From positions 372,001 through 436,000 of the forward strand of contig OMPR01000010.1 in the NCBI GenBank assembly GCA_900313015.1: 64,000 nucleotides of DNA, written 5' to 3'. Every line of letters begins with the position of its first letter. The first letter of the stretch is position 1. This document shows positions 1-8,410 of this stretch, in pieces. The notes under the pieces are model-generated. The model saw only the letters and a program-made list of their open reading frames with translations. It searched no databases and had not been told where the DNA came from. Origin of the DNA: Rhodobacteraceae bacterium EL53. GTDB lineage: Bacteria > Pseudomonadota > Alphaproteobacteria > Rhodobacterales > Rhodobacteraceae. Made by a program: the position numbers and the translations under genes.

Positions 1-446
1 TTTTGGAACCCATCGTCCAGCACGATCACGGTTGCGCCATCCGCAGCGGCAGCTATGGCCCCAGCGGCGCGATCTTTGGCCACCCAAACCTCGGCGAAGG
101 CCGCCAACAAAAGCGGCTCGTCCCCCACATGTTTGGCCCTGTGTTTGCCGGGATCAACACGCACTGGCCCCTCAAGCGATCCGCCATAGCCGCGGGTTAC
201 CACATGGGGCTCATGTCCTGCGTTTCGCAATTGGTCCAACACCCAAATCGCTGTGGGTGTCTTACCGGTCCCCCCGGCGTTCAGGTTGCCAATACAGATC
301 ACCGGCACACCGGGACGCACACCACCATCCCCCGTCGCGATCCGCTTTGCGGTCGCACGCGCATAAAGCGCCCCGAGCGGGGCCAACAGATGTGCCCGCC
401 AATCCACGTGATCCGGGCCAGTGTTCCAGAATTCAGGGGGCCGCAT
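1..446 (-). CDS. lpxK: Tetraacyldisaccharide 4'-kinase LpxK, 5' part
   Basis: Read on the minus strand from ATG at 446, the frame stays open to the window edge, giving 148 N-terminal residues. It has the Walker A loop [12 protein letters not shown] near residue 55 and the DDGFQ motif at the cut end, both typical of LpxK. The enzyme phosphorylates the 4' position of the lipid A disaccharide at the inner membrane. Its start overlaps the end of the upstream glycosyltransferase gene by 14 bp, so the two are probably translationally coupled. The C-terminal half lies outside the window. Confidence 0.93.
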   Translation of the reverse strand, partial: MRPPEFWNTGPDHVDWRAHLLAPLGALYARATAKRIATGDGGVRPGVPVICIGNLNAGGTGKTPTAIWVLDQLRNAGHEPHVVTRGYGGSLEGPVRVDPGKHRAKHVGDEPLLLAAFAEVWVAKDRAAGAIAAAADGATVIVLDDGFQ

Positions 447-1665
447 GGTTCACCTCGCGTTCGTCCAATCTATCCTGAACCAGCTCGATCACCTGATCAA
501 TCTGATGGGCACCTTCGGTCACCAATTGCCATCCGGCCAAGGCCATGGTGGCGGCATGGTCCGGGGCCAAAAGCTGAACAACGCCTGCGCCCAAGGCCTC
601 GGCATCGCGCACGGACCGCCCAGCCCCAGATGCTGCTAGGCGCGAATAAGTGTCGATGTGATTGCGCACATTTGGCCCATACAGCAAGGCAGATCCCAAA
701 GCCGCGGCAATCAGTGGATCGCGCCCCCGGCCGCCCGGCTCCAACGAACTGCCCATGAACGTCAACGGCGCAACCCGGAACCAAAGGCCCAGATCTTCGG
801 CTTCGGCGCTCAGGATCACCTGTGTTGTATCTTCGATCTCATCGCCTGCATCCCAATCAGCACAGCGTAAATCCATCGCTGTCAGCCGGGCTTGCAGGGG
901 GCCGGATTCCGCTGGATCTGCCACATGCAACACCAGCAGAAGACGATGCAGCATCCGTAACGCATTGCGATGGGCAGTCAGGACTGAAATGAACTCTTTG
1001 TCCTGCGTCCAGGCGGACAACCAGACAGGGCGACCGGCCAAGGCATGATTGGTATCGACCAATTCATCTTCGGGCCACGGAGTGGGGGATGGGCTAACGC
1101 GCAGGGGCGCAGAAACCAGAACCTTTCCCGAACCAATGCCAGCCCGCCGGATCACCCGTGCCACAGATTCATCCACCGCCATCAGCATGTCAAAACAGTC
1201 CAACGTCGTGCGGGTCAAATCGGGCAACCAACGCAGCCGGCGCGGCGTGATATCCTCCTCGCGCGCATCAACTAGAACGAGAGGCACGCGGCTGGCTGAG
1301 GCCTGACTCAGCAGATTGGGTTGCAAATCCCCTCCCGACCAGAGGCACATGTCAGGCTTCCAATGATCCAGAAAACTACGTGTCGCGCTGGGGTGATCTG
1401 CTGGCAATGGAACAAATGACGAGCAAAGATTGCTCCAGTTGCTCACATCCACATCGACAGGGTGGGTGAACAGGATGTGTAGACCCGGTCGTTGCACCAA
1501 CAACCGTCTGCACAGATCCCCCAAGGGGGCGACGCGCGCGTGATCCCCGATGTGAACCCACAACAGTTCTCCCTCCGGTCGAACCGGCAAGGGGGCATTT
1601 TGTGTCGGTGTGGCAGTGCGCCAAGACAACGCACGATAGGCCGCAAGGCTGAGCGCGCGGCCCAT
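433..1665 (-). CDS. Divergent KDO-transferase (WaaA/KdtA-like, GT30) protein
   Basis: 410 aa. The C-terminal half has [10 protein letters not shown], matching the conserved FVGGSL-type motif of KDO transferases, and PLVLVDAR matches PLVLVNAR. The N-terminal SVGE motif carrying the catalytic Glu is not recognisable: after the conserved WVH the sequence runs IGDHARVAP, with Arg at the Glu position. The HEGEE-type motif is also altered (TQDKE), and there is no N-terminal membrane anchor. Being between a DUF4170 gene and lpxK supports a lipid A/LPS-core role. Canonical WaaA transfers KDO to lipid IVA. Whether this protein catalyses that, another transfer, or nothing is open. No symbol is given for that reason. 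Confidence 0.75.
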   Translation of the reverse strand: MGRALSLAAYRALSWRTATPTQNAPLPVRPEGELLWVHIGDHARVAPLGDLCRRLLVQRPGLHILFTHPVDVDVSNWSNLCSSFVPLPADHPSATRSFLDHWKPDMCLWSGGDLQPNLLSQASASRVPLVLVDAREEDITPRRLRWLPDLTRTTLDCFDMLMAVDESVARVIRRAGIGSGKVLVSAPLRVSPSPTPWPEDELVDTNHALAGRPVWLSAWTQDKEFISVLTAHRNALRMLHRLLLVLHVADPAESGPLQARLTAMDLRCADWDAGDEIEDTTQVILSAEAEDLGLWFRVAPLTFMGSSLEPGGRGRDPLIAAALGSALLYGPNVRNHIDTYSRLAASGAGRSVRDAEALGAGVVQLLAPDHAATMALAGWQLVTEGAHQIDQVIELVQDRLDEREVNHAAP

Positions 1666-1669
1666 CAGA

Positions 1670-1912
1670 TTAGCCTAACTCTTCTGTCGAGGATGCTTCG
1701 GCGGTTTCATCCCGCAGGCGATGGATGTGGGCAATGAAATACCGCATATGCGCATTGTCGACCGTGCGCTGTGCTTCGGCTTTCCATGCGTCATAAGCGG
1801 TTTGATAATCCGGGAACATGCCAACCATATGGATGTCGTTCACATCCTTGAACACACTGCGGGTCGGGTCGACAAGCTCCCCTCCGAATACAAGATGAAG
1901 ACGTTGGGTCAT
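1670..1912 (-). CDS. DUF4170 domain protein
   Basis: 80 aa, small and soluble, matching DUF4170 along its length (MTQRLHLVFGGEL, then a TYDAW-like segment). ATG at 1912 follows an AGGA ribosome site. Four bases separate it from the KDO-transferase-like gene, so it heads a likely DUF4170 - transferase-like - lpxK operon with a promoter candidate at 1958-1985. The family has no established function. Its fixed position beside lipid A genes in this bacterial group is only circumstantial evidence for a role there. Confidence 0.8.
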   Translation of the reverse strand: MTQRLHLVFGGELVDPTRSVFKDVNDIHMVGMFPDYQTAYDAWKAEAQRTVDNAHMRYFIAHIHRLRDETAEASSTEELG

Positions 1913-1957
1913 GGCGCTTTTCCTGACGGTAAAAAAAAAGAGTTCCGAGATGCGGGC

Positions 1958-1985
1958 AACCTACGAGTTTGCACCCCCGCGTCAA
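1958..1985 (-). promoter_or_regulatory. Candidate sigma-70 promoter for the DUF4170-lpxK operon
   Basis: On the minus strand TTGACG (1985-1980) and TAGGTT (1963-1958) are 16 bp apart, in the gap before the DUF4170 start at 1912. A run of nine T follows at about 1939-1931. The -35 fits the alphaproteobacterial TTGAC preference well; the -10 is a weaker match. Read by eye only. Confidence 0.45.
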
Positions 1986-1996
1986 GCCGAAGCCTG

Positions 1997-2797
1997 TCAG
2001 CCTGGAATGCCGGGGCTCTCAGGGTTCAGCGCGACGCTGACCTCTTCGTGCACCAACTCCCCTCCGGCAACCACGCCGTTCAGCTTGGGATAGGTGTTGT
2101 TGAACCTCAGGTCCAATCCCGCGCGATCGGTGCACAGGCCACCAGCCTCGCGAATGATCAGATCGCCCGCAGCAATATCCCATTCCCAACTGGCGCGCAG
2201 GGTCAACATGCCGTCAAACCGCCCCTGTGCAACCAAGGCCATGCGATAGGCCAAAGAGGGGCGATAGGCATGGCCAAATTGCGGCGGCTGTCCTGACAAC
2301 CAATGCTGCGCCGCCAGATTGGGTTTGGCCGCCAGCAAGTTGGCTGCGCTCAGGGTGTCTGGTTCGGAAATGCAGATTGGCACGCCATTCAATTGCGCCC
2401 CTTTGCCCGCTTCTGCGGTGTACAGCAAATCGCGCAATGGCAGGTAAATCACCGCCGCCGTTACAATCCCATGGTCTGCAATCGCCAACGAATGGGCCCA
2501 GGTTTTGGCCCCTTCGGCAAAGCTGCGCGTGCCGTCAATTGGATCCACAATGAACACACGATCTTTGCTCAGGCGGCTGGAGTTGTCTTCGGTCTCTTCA
2601 CTGAGCCAACCATAGTCAGGCCGCGCAGATGGCAGCCGATCTTCCAGCATTTCATTCACCGCCAGATCGGCTTCGGTCACAGGGCCCGCGCCATCTGGTT
2701 TATCCCAGCGTTTGGCGTGAGCTCCAGAAAACCGTGTGGCAATGCGCCCGGATTCCAGCGCCGCCTCGATGAGCAGGTCAAGATCAGCTGCCGGCAA
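1997..2797 (-). CDS. cysQ: 3'(2'),5'-bisphosphate nucleotidase CysQ-type, inositol monophosphatase family
   Basis: 266 aa. The metal-binding signatures of the family are present: WLSEETEDN, then VDPIDGTRSF near residue 90, and WEWDIAAGDLI near residue 200. CysQ-type enzymes hydrolyse 3'-phosphoadenosine 5'-phosphate left over from sulfate activation; related family members act on inositol phosphate. The start appears to be TTG at 2797, with GAAGGG seven bases upstream, placing the start inside the end of pmbA (14-bp overlap). The operon order pmbA-cysQ followed by LPS genes is usual in Rhodobacteraceae. Substrate assignment is by family only. Confidence 0.85.
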   Translation of the reverse strand: MPAADLDLLIEAALESGRIATRFSGAHAKRWDKPDGAGPVTEADLAVNEMLEDRLPSARPDYGWLSEETEDNSSRLSKDRVFIVDPIDGTRSFAEGAKTWAHSLAIADHGIVTAAVIYLPLRDLLYTAEAGKGAQLNGVPICISEPDTLSAANLLAAKPNLAAQHWLSGQPPQFGHAYRPSLAYRMALVAQGRFDGMLTLRASWEWDIAAGDLIIREAGGLCTDRAGLDLRFNNTYPKLNGVVAGGELVHEEVSVALNPESPGIPG

Positions 2798-4130
2798 GGG
2801 TCATCCCTTCGATCAGCAGCGATGGCACCACCCGCGACAGATGCGTGCGGGCATCGTTTGCTGGGATGATCCGCATCAGCATGTCGCGCAGATTGCCCGC
2901 GATGGTGCATTCATTCACCGGATAGGCGATCTCACCGTTTTCGATCCAAAACCCTGATGCGCCACGCGAATAGTCGCCGGTGTTCGGGTTGATGGTCGAT
3001 CCGATCATCGATGTGACCAACAGGCCAGTGCCCATGTCTCGCATCAGATCGGCGCGGCTCTGGGCCCCTTGGGTCAGCTCAAGGTTCCAGCTGGATGGTG
3101 ACGGGGGCGAAGACACACCGCGTACTGCATTCCCGGTCGACGTCATGTTCAGTTTGCGCGCGCTGGACAAATCCAGTGTCCAACCGGTCAGAATGCCGTT
3201 TTCGATCACCGCGCGGCGCTGTGTTGGCAGCCCCTCAGCGTCAAATGGGCGCGATCCAGAGACGCGTTTGCGATGGGGGTCTTCGATCACCGACAGGTGG
3301 TCAGGCAGTACCTGCTCGCCCAGACAGTCCTTTAGCCACGATGACCCACGAGCAATGGCCGAGCCGTTGCTGGCGGCCATCAAATGCCCGATCAGAGACG
3401 AGGAAATTCGCTCATCAAACATAACGGGAAAGCTGCCGGTTGCCGGTTTGCGGGCGCCGACCAATTGGATCGCGCGTTCGCCTGCTGTGCGGCCAATATC
3501 GGCTGGATCACGCAGATCCGCCTGAAAACTGCGCCCATCGCCATCATAGTCCCGCTCCATTCCCGTGCCTGTTCCCGCAATCGCGACACAGGATGTGGAT
3601 CGGCTGGTTCTGGCATAGCCGCTTGAAAACCCGTTGCTGGCGGCCAGATGCACGCGATGTTCCCCATACCCGGCCCCGGCCGCAGACACCTGCGTCACGC
3701 CTTCAACAGCCGCGGCCGCAGCTTCGGCAGCCAGCGCATCGTCTTGCAACATCTTGGGCGTCGGTTCCGGTGTCGGATCAAACAGCTCTAATGCGGCATA
3801 ATCCGTATTCTGGGCCAGTTGATCGGTCTCTGCCAATCCGGAATACGGGTCTTCGGGGGCTTCGCGCGCCATCGCCACAGCGCGTTCTGCCATGGCGGTC
3901 AGGGTGGCGGGGCTGCTGTCCGAGGCCGACACGATCGCCTGTCGATGCCCTAACAAAACCCGCAAGCCCAAATCTGTGCCCTCGGATCGTTCCGCATGTT
4001 CCAATGCGCCCTTGCGCACATCCACAGATACGGATGTACCCTGAACAACCATGGCATCCGCGCTGCGTGCACCGGCTTTTTGGGCGGCTTCCAGCAAGGC
4101 GTGGCTGATCTGTTCTGGGCTTAGGGTCAT
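2784..4130 (-). CDS. pmbA: TldD/PmbA family protein, PmbA (TldE) type
   Basis: 448 aa from ATG at 4130; the longer open frame to 4262 would add a non-conserved extension. PmbA/TldE forms a heterodimeric protease with TldD that matures some modified peptides and degrades unfolded ones. The metal-binding HExxH of TldD is absent, as expected for the PmbA subunit, and the glycine-rich C-terminal region (TGLLVTSMIG, GDYSRGASGFWIENG) is typical. The downstream cysQ gene overlaps by 14 bp. No tldD partner lies in the window. Confidence 0.9.
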   Translation of the reverse strand: MTLSPEQISHALLEAAQKAGARSADAMVVQGTSVSVDVRKGALEHAERSEGTDLGLRVLLGHRQAIVSASDSSPATLTAMAERAVAMAREAPEDPYSGLAETDQLAQNTDYAALELFDPTPEPTPKMLQDDALAAEAAAAAVEGVTQVSAAGAGYGEHRVHLAASNGFSSGYARTSRSTSCVAIAGTGTGMERDYDGDGRSFQADLRDPADIGRTAGERAIQLVGARKPATGSFPVMFDERISSSLIGHLMAASNGSAIARGSSWLKDCLGEQVLPDHLSVIEDPHRKRVSGSRPFDAEGLPTQRRAVIENGILTGWTLDLSSARKLNMTSTGNAVRGVSSPPSPSSWNLELTQGAQSRADLMRDMGTGLLVTSMIGSTINPNTGDYSRGASGFWIENGEIAYPVNECTIAGNLRDMLMRIIPANDARTHLSRVVPSLLIEGMTLAGS

Positions 4131-4260
4131 TGCGGGCTCATCTCTTGAAAGGGTTACACAGGACCTAGCCTTGGCCCGCCCGCCCTGCAAGTCCCGGTCC
4201 CCAAAAGTTGACGACCCAAAGGCAGGATGGCGTTTGATCACAGGGACAAGGGCATAAAAC

Positions 4261-4286
4261 AAAGGCCCCGCTCTAAGGGGGCCTTT
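4261..4286 (-). terminator. Rho-independent terminator of the DUF2125 gene
   Basis: A 9-bp inverted repeat (AAAGGCCCC / GGGGCCTTT) with a short loop is followed on the minus strand by TTTGTTTTAT. It lies between the stop of the DUF2125 gene at 4309 and the pmbA start at 4130. Confidence 0.85.
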
Positions 4287-4308
4287 GCTCTGTTTCAGGT
4301 GGGCCTGA

Positions 4309-5835
4309 TCACTTCAGGCGTTGGCCGTTGGCGATGATGTGGCCCTGTTTGTTGATTTCGATGGTTGATTTCAACGTATCAGGCGCGTCACCCGGTACGG
4401 CCAACATGCCCATCATCATGCGCGCGCCCATGGCGTCTGAATCAGACATCATGCCCATGGCGATCAGCTTGTCGATCAGGCCGTTGGCGCCGCTCAGCTC
4501 CAGATCAGCCGAGCCCGAAGGCGCAGGCATGCCATCAAAGGCCGCGGTGTTGGTGTTGTCGAATTCAAAGGCACCGGTACCCGCCAGCTTCGCTCCCACC
4601 ATCGACACCAGCAACTGGTTGATGGTCAAAGCATGCAACTCGCCGGGGGCGGCCCCCGTCTGTTCCAACGTTTCCGCAACAGCGGGGTCAAGGAAGTTGA
4701 CCAGAACCTTGGCCATGCCCGTGGTATCCAGCGAAACAGTTGCCGGATCACGCGGCAAAGCGCCGGCCGGATCAAACATGCCCCAGATCATATCTGACAT
4801 GGTGAAATCGGTCAGGTTCATCGCCATGCTGAACGGCTGCAACTCTTCTGACTGCTGCATTGGGAAATCGAATTTAAACCCGGCTTTGGCCATTTTCAGG
4901 TCAATCGGAAATGGCAAATCCTGTACCGTGACCGAAATGTCGGTCGCGTTCTGGGAAACGTCATACCCAATGCGCGCGCCATCCATCGCGACATTGAATG
5001 CCCCCCCTTGCGAGGTGCTGGTATACGCGAACTCTTCTCCTTCGCCATTTCCCGACAGGGCACTGCTACCCGAGTCAAACGTGAACCCACCGGCAAAGCG
5101 AAAACCAGCGGCAATCAGCGCCTCATAGTCCGACACGCTCATGTCAGTCGGGAACTGGCCCGAGCCGTTGAAGTTGATGCCATTGAACGCGCCGTTAAAG
5201 GCGGCTTGGTCATCGGACTCAGGGTCATCAAAGCTCAGGTTATACGTGGTGGATGCAACTGTGAACGCCTGCTCCATGCCCCGCTGTTCGGCGATGGTGG
5301 ATTTGGATGTCCCGGCAACATCTTTCATATCGATGCTGATGTTCAGGGCGGTCCCGGCCAATTCTTTACCCTCAGCGATCAGAGAGGTTACCTTGGCCGA
5401 CAGTCCCGCTGCTGTATAGGTATACAACATCTCCTCAGGCGTGCCCGAGACCACGGTTTTCATCTGGTCCATGCTGTAAAGCAGTTCACCCGTGACCGGC
5501 TCTTCGCCCTCGGCCGCGATATTGAATGCAATCGGCAACTGCGCGGGGAAATCAATGGATACGGTGCCATCGCCGTTCTCGGTGAACGACACTTCGGGCA
5601 AGGTGCCAGAACCGCTGCCTTCGCCTTCGGGCATTTCCATCGCGACTTTCAGGTCGGTTACCGTCAGAACATTGCCTGATGTTGCTTCGGTTCCTGTGAC
5701 CTCGTAGCCCATTCCGCCCATATAGGTTTTCCAGTCGGACCAGACATCATTGGCGGACAGATCAGCCCAGGCACCTTGGGTGGCAACGGCATAAACAAGT
5801 GCCGCACCGCAGGAACGGCGAAACAGAATAGACAT
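4309..5835 (-). CDS. DUF2125 domain protein, exported
   Basis: 508 aa from ATG at 5835, which has AAGGG seven bases upstream; a TTG seven codons earlier is less likely. A signal peptide is visible (FRRSCGAALVYAVATQGAWA, cleavage after AWA). The rest is a long acidic, beta-rich sequence with many Gly/Ser/Thr and no cysteine motif, and the C-terminal part carries Met-rich GMMSDSDAMGARMMMGM. It matches DUF2125, an alphaproteobacterial family of unknown function, probably periplasmic or envelope associated. It is a single-gene unit with its own terminator. Confidence 0.8.
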   Translation of the reverse strand: MSILFRRSCGAALVYAVATQGAWADLSANDVWSDWKTYMGGMGYEVTGTEATSGNVLTVTDLKVAMEMPEGEGSGSGTLPEVSFTENGDGTVSIDFPAQLPIAFNIAAEGEEPVTGELLYSMDQMKTVVSGTPEEMLYTYTAAGLSAKVTSLIAEGKELAGTALNISIDMKDVAGTSKSTIAEQRGMEQAFTVASTTYNLSFDDPESDDQAAFNGAFNGINFNGSGQFPTDMSVSDYEALIAAGFRFAGGFTFDSGSSALSGNGEGEEFAYTSTSQGGAFNVAMDGARIGYDVSQNATDISVTVQDLPFPIDLKMAKAGFKFDFPMQQSEELQPFSMAMNLTDFTMSDMIWGMFDPAGALPRDPATVSLDTTGMAKVLVNFLDPAVAETLEQTGAAPGELHALTINQLLVSMVGAKLAGTGAFEFDNTNTAAFDGMPAPSGSADLELSGANGLIDKLIAMGMMSDSDAMGARMMMGMLAVPGDAPDTLKSTIEINKQGHIIANGQRLK

Positions 5836-5966
5836 AAGTGAACCCTTCTCGATCAATTTGGCGTATGGTCTGCGCTCACGTTGCAGGCGTCAAGGGGCAA
5901 GGGGTGGACCCGCTCCCCCCGGCACAGTACCACTGACCTCAAGATATGTGTTCAGGGGAAAAATCA

Positions 5967-6716
5967 ATGGATTTGCGTGGAAAAACAGTTCTAATCACTG
6001 GTGCAAGCCGTGGAATAGGGGCCGAAGCTGGGCGTGTTTTTGCCAGTGCGGGTGCCAATGTCGCTTTGGTGGCGCGCGGTGTGGGTCATATCACTGAACT
6101 CGCAGCAGAAATTGGCGATCAGGCAATCGCCATCCCTTGCGATGTCAGCGACTATGCGCAGGTCGAAGCAGCCGTACAAACTTGTGTTGATCGTTTCGGC
6201 GGTTTGGACATTTTGATCGGAAACGCCGGGGTCATCGAACCGATTTCGCACCTTGCCACAGCTGATCCCGCTGAGTGGGGTAAGGTCATCGATATCAACC
6301 TCAAGGGCGTATTCTATGGCATGCGTGCTGCGTTGCCTGTGATGCAGAAAGCCGGTGGTGGCAGCATTCTGACCATCAGTTCGGGCGCGGCGCATGGCCC
6401 GGTTGAGGCCTGGAGTCACTATTGTTCTTCCAAAGCGGGGGCGGCAATGCTGACCTCCTGCTTGGACAAAGAAGAACGCGCACAGGGCATCCGCGCAATG
6501 GGTCTGTCGCCGGGAACCGTCGCCACCCAGATGCAGCGTGAAATCAAGTCATCGGGCATCAACCCCATCAGCAAACTGGCGTGGGAAGACCATGTTCCAG
6601 CGGACTGGCCTGCCAAGACCCTGCTGTGGATGTGTTCGGCGGATGCGGACGAATTTATTGGCACCGAGATCTCGTTGCGTGATGAAGGCATTCGGAAACG
6701 GGTTGGCCTGATATGA
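5967..6716 (+). CDS. Short-chain dehydrogenase/reductase
   Basis: 249 aa from the ATG at 5967 (MDLRGKTVLITGAS), where the Rossmann fold begins directly. TGASRGIG near residue 12 binds NAD(P), NAG lies near residue 88, and YCSSK near residue 150 supplies the catalytic Tyr and Lys. The substrate is not predictable. It overlaps the following crotonase gene by 4 bp (ATGA), which in turn overlaps the VOC gene, so the three are one operon and probably act in one acyl-CoA or small-molecule pathway. Confidence 0.88.
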   Translation: MDLRGKTVLITGASRGIGAEAGRVFASAGANVALVARGVGHITELAAEIGDQAIAIPCDVSDYAQVEAAVQTCVDRFGGLDILIGNAGVIEPISHLATADPAEWGKVIDINLKGVFYGMRAALPVMQKAGGGSILTISSGAAHGPVEAWSHYCSSKAGAAMLTSCLDKEERAQGIRAMGLSPGTVATQMQREIKSSGINPISKLAWEDHVPADWPAKTLLWMCSADADEFIGTEISLRDEGIRKRVGLI

Positions 6717-7321
6717 TTGAACTGAGCAAAGACAACGGGCTATGGATCGTAACGATCAACCGCCCGGACAAGGCAAACTCACTGACCGAGGGTATGCTGC
6801 GTGAATTGGCCGAGATTGCTGAATCCGCGACCGAAGCCAAGGCATTGATCCTGACCGGCACAGGCAAGGTGTTCAGCGCGGGCGCCGATCTAGAGGCGGC
6901 CAAAGCTGGACTTGCCACCTCGGATCTGTGGGAACGCTTGTCAGGTGCGATTGCAGCATTGCCCTGTCTGACGATTGCGGCACTGAACGGAACGTTGGCG
7001 GGCGGGTCAAATGGCATGGCACTGGCGTGCGATCTGCGGATTGCGGTTCCGACAGCCAAGTTCTTTTACCCGGTGATGAAGCTGGGCTTTTTGCCCCAAC
7101 CCTCTGATCCGAAACGCATGGCGGCCCTTATCGGCCCGTCGCGCACCAAATTGATCTTCATGGCCGGGCAAAAGATCATGGCGGACGAGGCGTATGGCTT
7201 TGGTCTGGTGGATCGGGTGGTTGAACCGGATGCGCTTATGGATGTCGCGCGTGAATTGGTGGCCGATAGCATTGCCGCAAAGCCGGCTATCGCAGCCGGA
7301 ATCGCAGAAATGTGCGCATGA
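6713..7321 (+). CDS. Enoyl-CoA hydratase/isomerase (crotonase) family protein, short
   Basis: 202 aa against about 260 for typical crotonases. The oxyanion-hole segments are there: FSAGADL near residue 58 and LAGGSNGMALACDLRIA near residue 98. The second catalytic-Glu region reads GFLPQPSDPKRM instead of the usual GLxPGxG, and the C-terminal helices that build the trimer interface are missing. The frame is intact and ends in an ATGA overlap with the next gene, so this is a shortened family member rather than a frameshifted one. Activity on CoA esters is uncertain. Confidence 0.8.
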   Translation: MIELSKDNGLWIVTINRPDKANSLTEGMLRELAEIAESATEAKALILTGTGKVFSAGADLEAAKAGLATSDLWERLSGAIAALPCLTIAALNGTLAGGSNGMALACDLRIAVPTAKFFYPVMKLGFLPQPSDPKRMAALIGPSRTKLIFMAGQKIMADEAYGFGLVDRVVEPDALMDVARELVADSIAAKPAIAAGIAEMCA

Positions 7322-8058
7322 GGCTTTCTGGCGTTCGGCTGCGCGTCGCAAACCCTCAGGAGCTGTCGGCATTTTATGGCACTGCACTTGGTATGCAGGT
7401 TCAACAGGATGGGGCGAACTGGCGCGTTGGGTATCCGGGGCAGGACGCGGACCTCGTCCTGTGTCCGGGCGGTGGCGGGTACACGCACGACAGAGCGCAA
7501 CGCTATTGGAAAATCGGTATCACGGTGCCCAACGTGGATCTTGCGGTGGATCATCTGCGGTCTCTTGGGGTGCAGGTTGGTGATCCACAGCAGTTTCTTG
7601 ATATCGGCTATATGGCCCATCTGAGCGATCCCCAAGGCTTTGTGATCGAGCTGTTGCAGCATGATTTCCAAGGCAATCGCCCAAGGGACGCAGGGGATGC
7701 CAACGCGCCCTTTGCCAATGCCTGTATTGGTCAAATCACGTTGCGCAGTGGGGATATTCAGGCGGAAGAGACGGTATTGATGCCACTGGGGATGCGTCTC
7801 TTGTCTGTGCAAGAGGTTGAACCCTATGGGTTCGATCTGCACTTTTATGCCTTTACGAATGAACACCCACCCAAGTCAGATCTCTGGTCTGTGGCGAACC
7901 GTGAATGGCTGTGGAAGCGCCCCTATACGACTTTGGAAATTCAGCACATCCCTGATGCAAGTTTTGTCCCCGCACCGGATTATCTGGGCTTTGAAGTCAC
8001 CGGCCTGACTGCATCCTTAAAAGATGCGTTTGGCGATCCGATCCACAAAGGGATTTAA
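7318..8058 (+). CDS. VOC (glyoxalase/bleomycin resistance) superfamily protein
   Basis: 246 aa from the ATG that overlaps the crotonase stop (ATGA); a GTG two codons earlier would give 248 aa. The start RLRVANPQELSAFYGTALGMQV is a VOC beta-alpha-beta module, a second module begins near residue 135 (NACIGQITLRSGD), and DPQGFVIELLQ near residue 105 holds a metal-ligand Glu typical of these dioxygenase or lyase folds. It is last in the SDR-crotonase-VOC operon. The reaction cannot be named. Its stop codon shares bases with the convergent HNH gene. Confidence 0.82.
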   Translation: MRLSGVRLRVANPQELSAFYGTALGMQVQQDGANWRVGYPGQDADLVLCPGGGGYTHDRAQRYWKIGITVPNVDLAVDHLRSLGVQVGDPQQFLDIGYMAHLSDPQGFVIELLQHDFQGNRPRDAGDANAPFANACIGQITLRSGDIQAEETVLMPLGMRLLSVQEVEPYGFDLHFYAFTNEHPPKSDLWSVANREWLWKRPYTTLEIQHIPDASFVPAPDYLGFEVTGLTASLKDAFGDPIHKGI

Positions 8059-8348
8059 CGCTTTCGGCGTCTGCCGGGAACTTTGGACTGAAATCCGGGC
8101 GGGCGCTTGGCGATCCAGGTGATGAACTTGGCCAAGCGCGGGTGATCGCGCAGCGCTTCGATCGTGGCAAAGTCACGCGCCAATTCTGCCTCGGTCAGTG
8201 TGGCGTGGATTTCTTGGTGACAGATGTGATGCAACAGAACCGTTGGGCCGCCCTTGCCTCCCTTTAGTTTTGGAGTCAGATGGTGCTGGCTTTGTTTTGC
8301 TTCAGGTGGGATCGGGCGACGACACAGAGGGCAGATAGGATCGGACAT
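8055..8348 (-). CDS. Small HNH endonuclease-domain protein
   Basis: 97 aa from ATG at 8348. CPLC near residue 6, HHLTPK near residue 22 and LLHHICHQEIH near residue 38 form an HNH/zinc-binding module; the basic C terminus ends RRRKR. Proteins of this size and layout are common as lone genes in Rhodobacteraceae, and no restriction methyltransferase or phage gene lies nearby. Nuclease activity is inferred from the motif only. A longer upstream reading frame to 8633 is antisense to the flavoprotein and is not used. Confidence 0.82.
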   Translation of the reverse strand: MSDPICPLCRRPIPPEAKQSQHHLTPKLKGGKGGPTVLLHHICHQEIHATLTEAELARDFATIEALRDHPRLAKFITWIAKRPPGFQSKVPGRRRKR

Positions 8349-8410
8349 TTTGGACCTGATTTTGTACGCTTTGAACAAAGGTGTGCCATTGGGCGCAGGG
8401 GACAAGAGGC

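Noticed and set aside
2784-4262. Longer PmbA start at 4262
   Set aside because: The added N-terminal residues cross the terminator region and are not conserved; ATG at 4130 begins the typical PmbA sequence.
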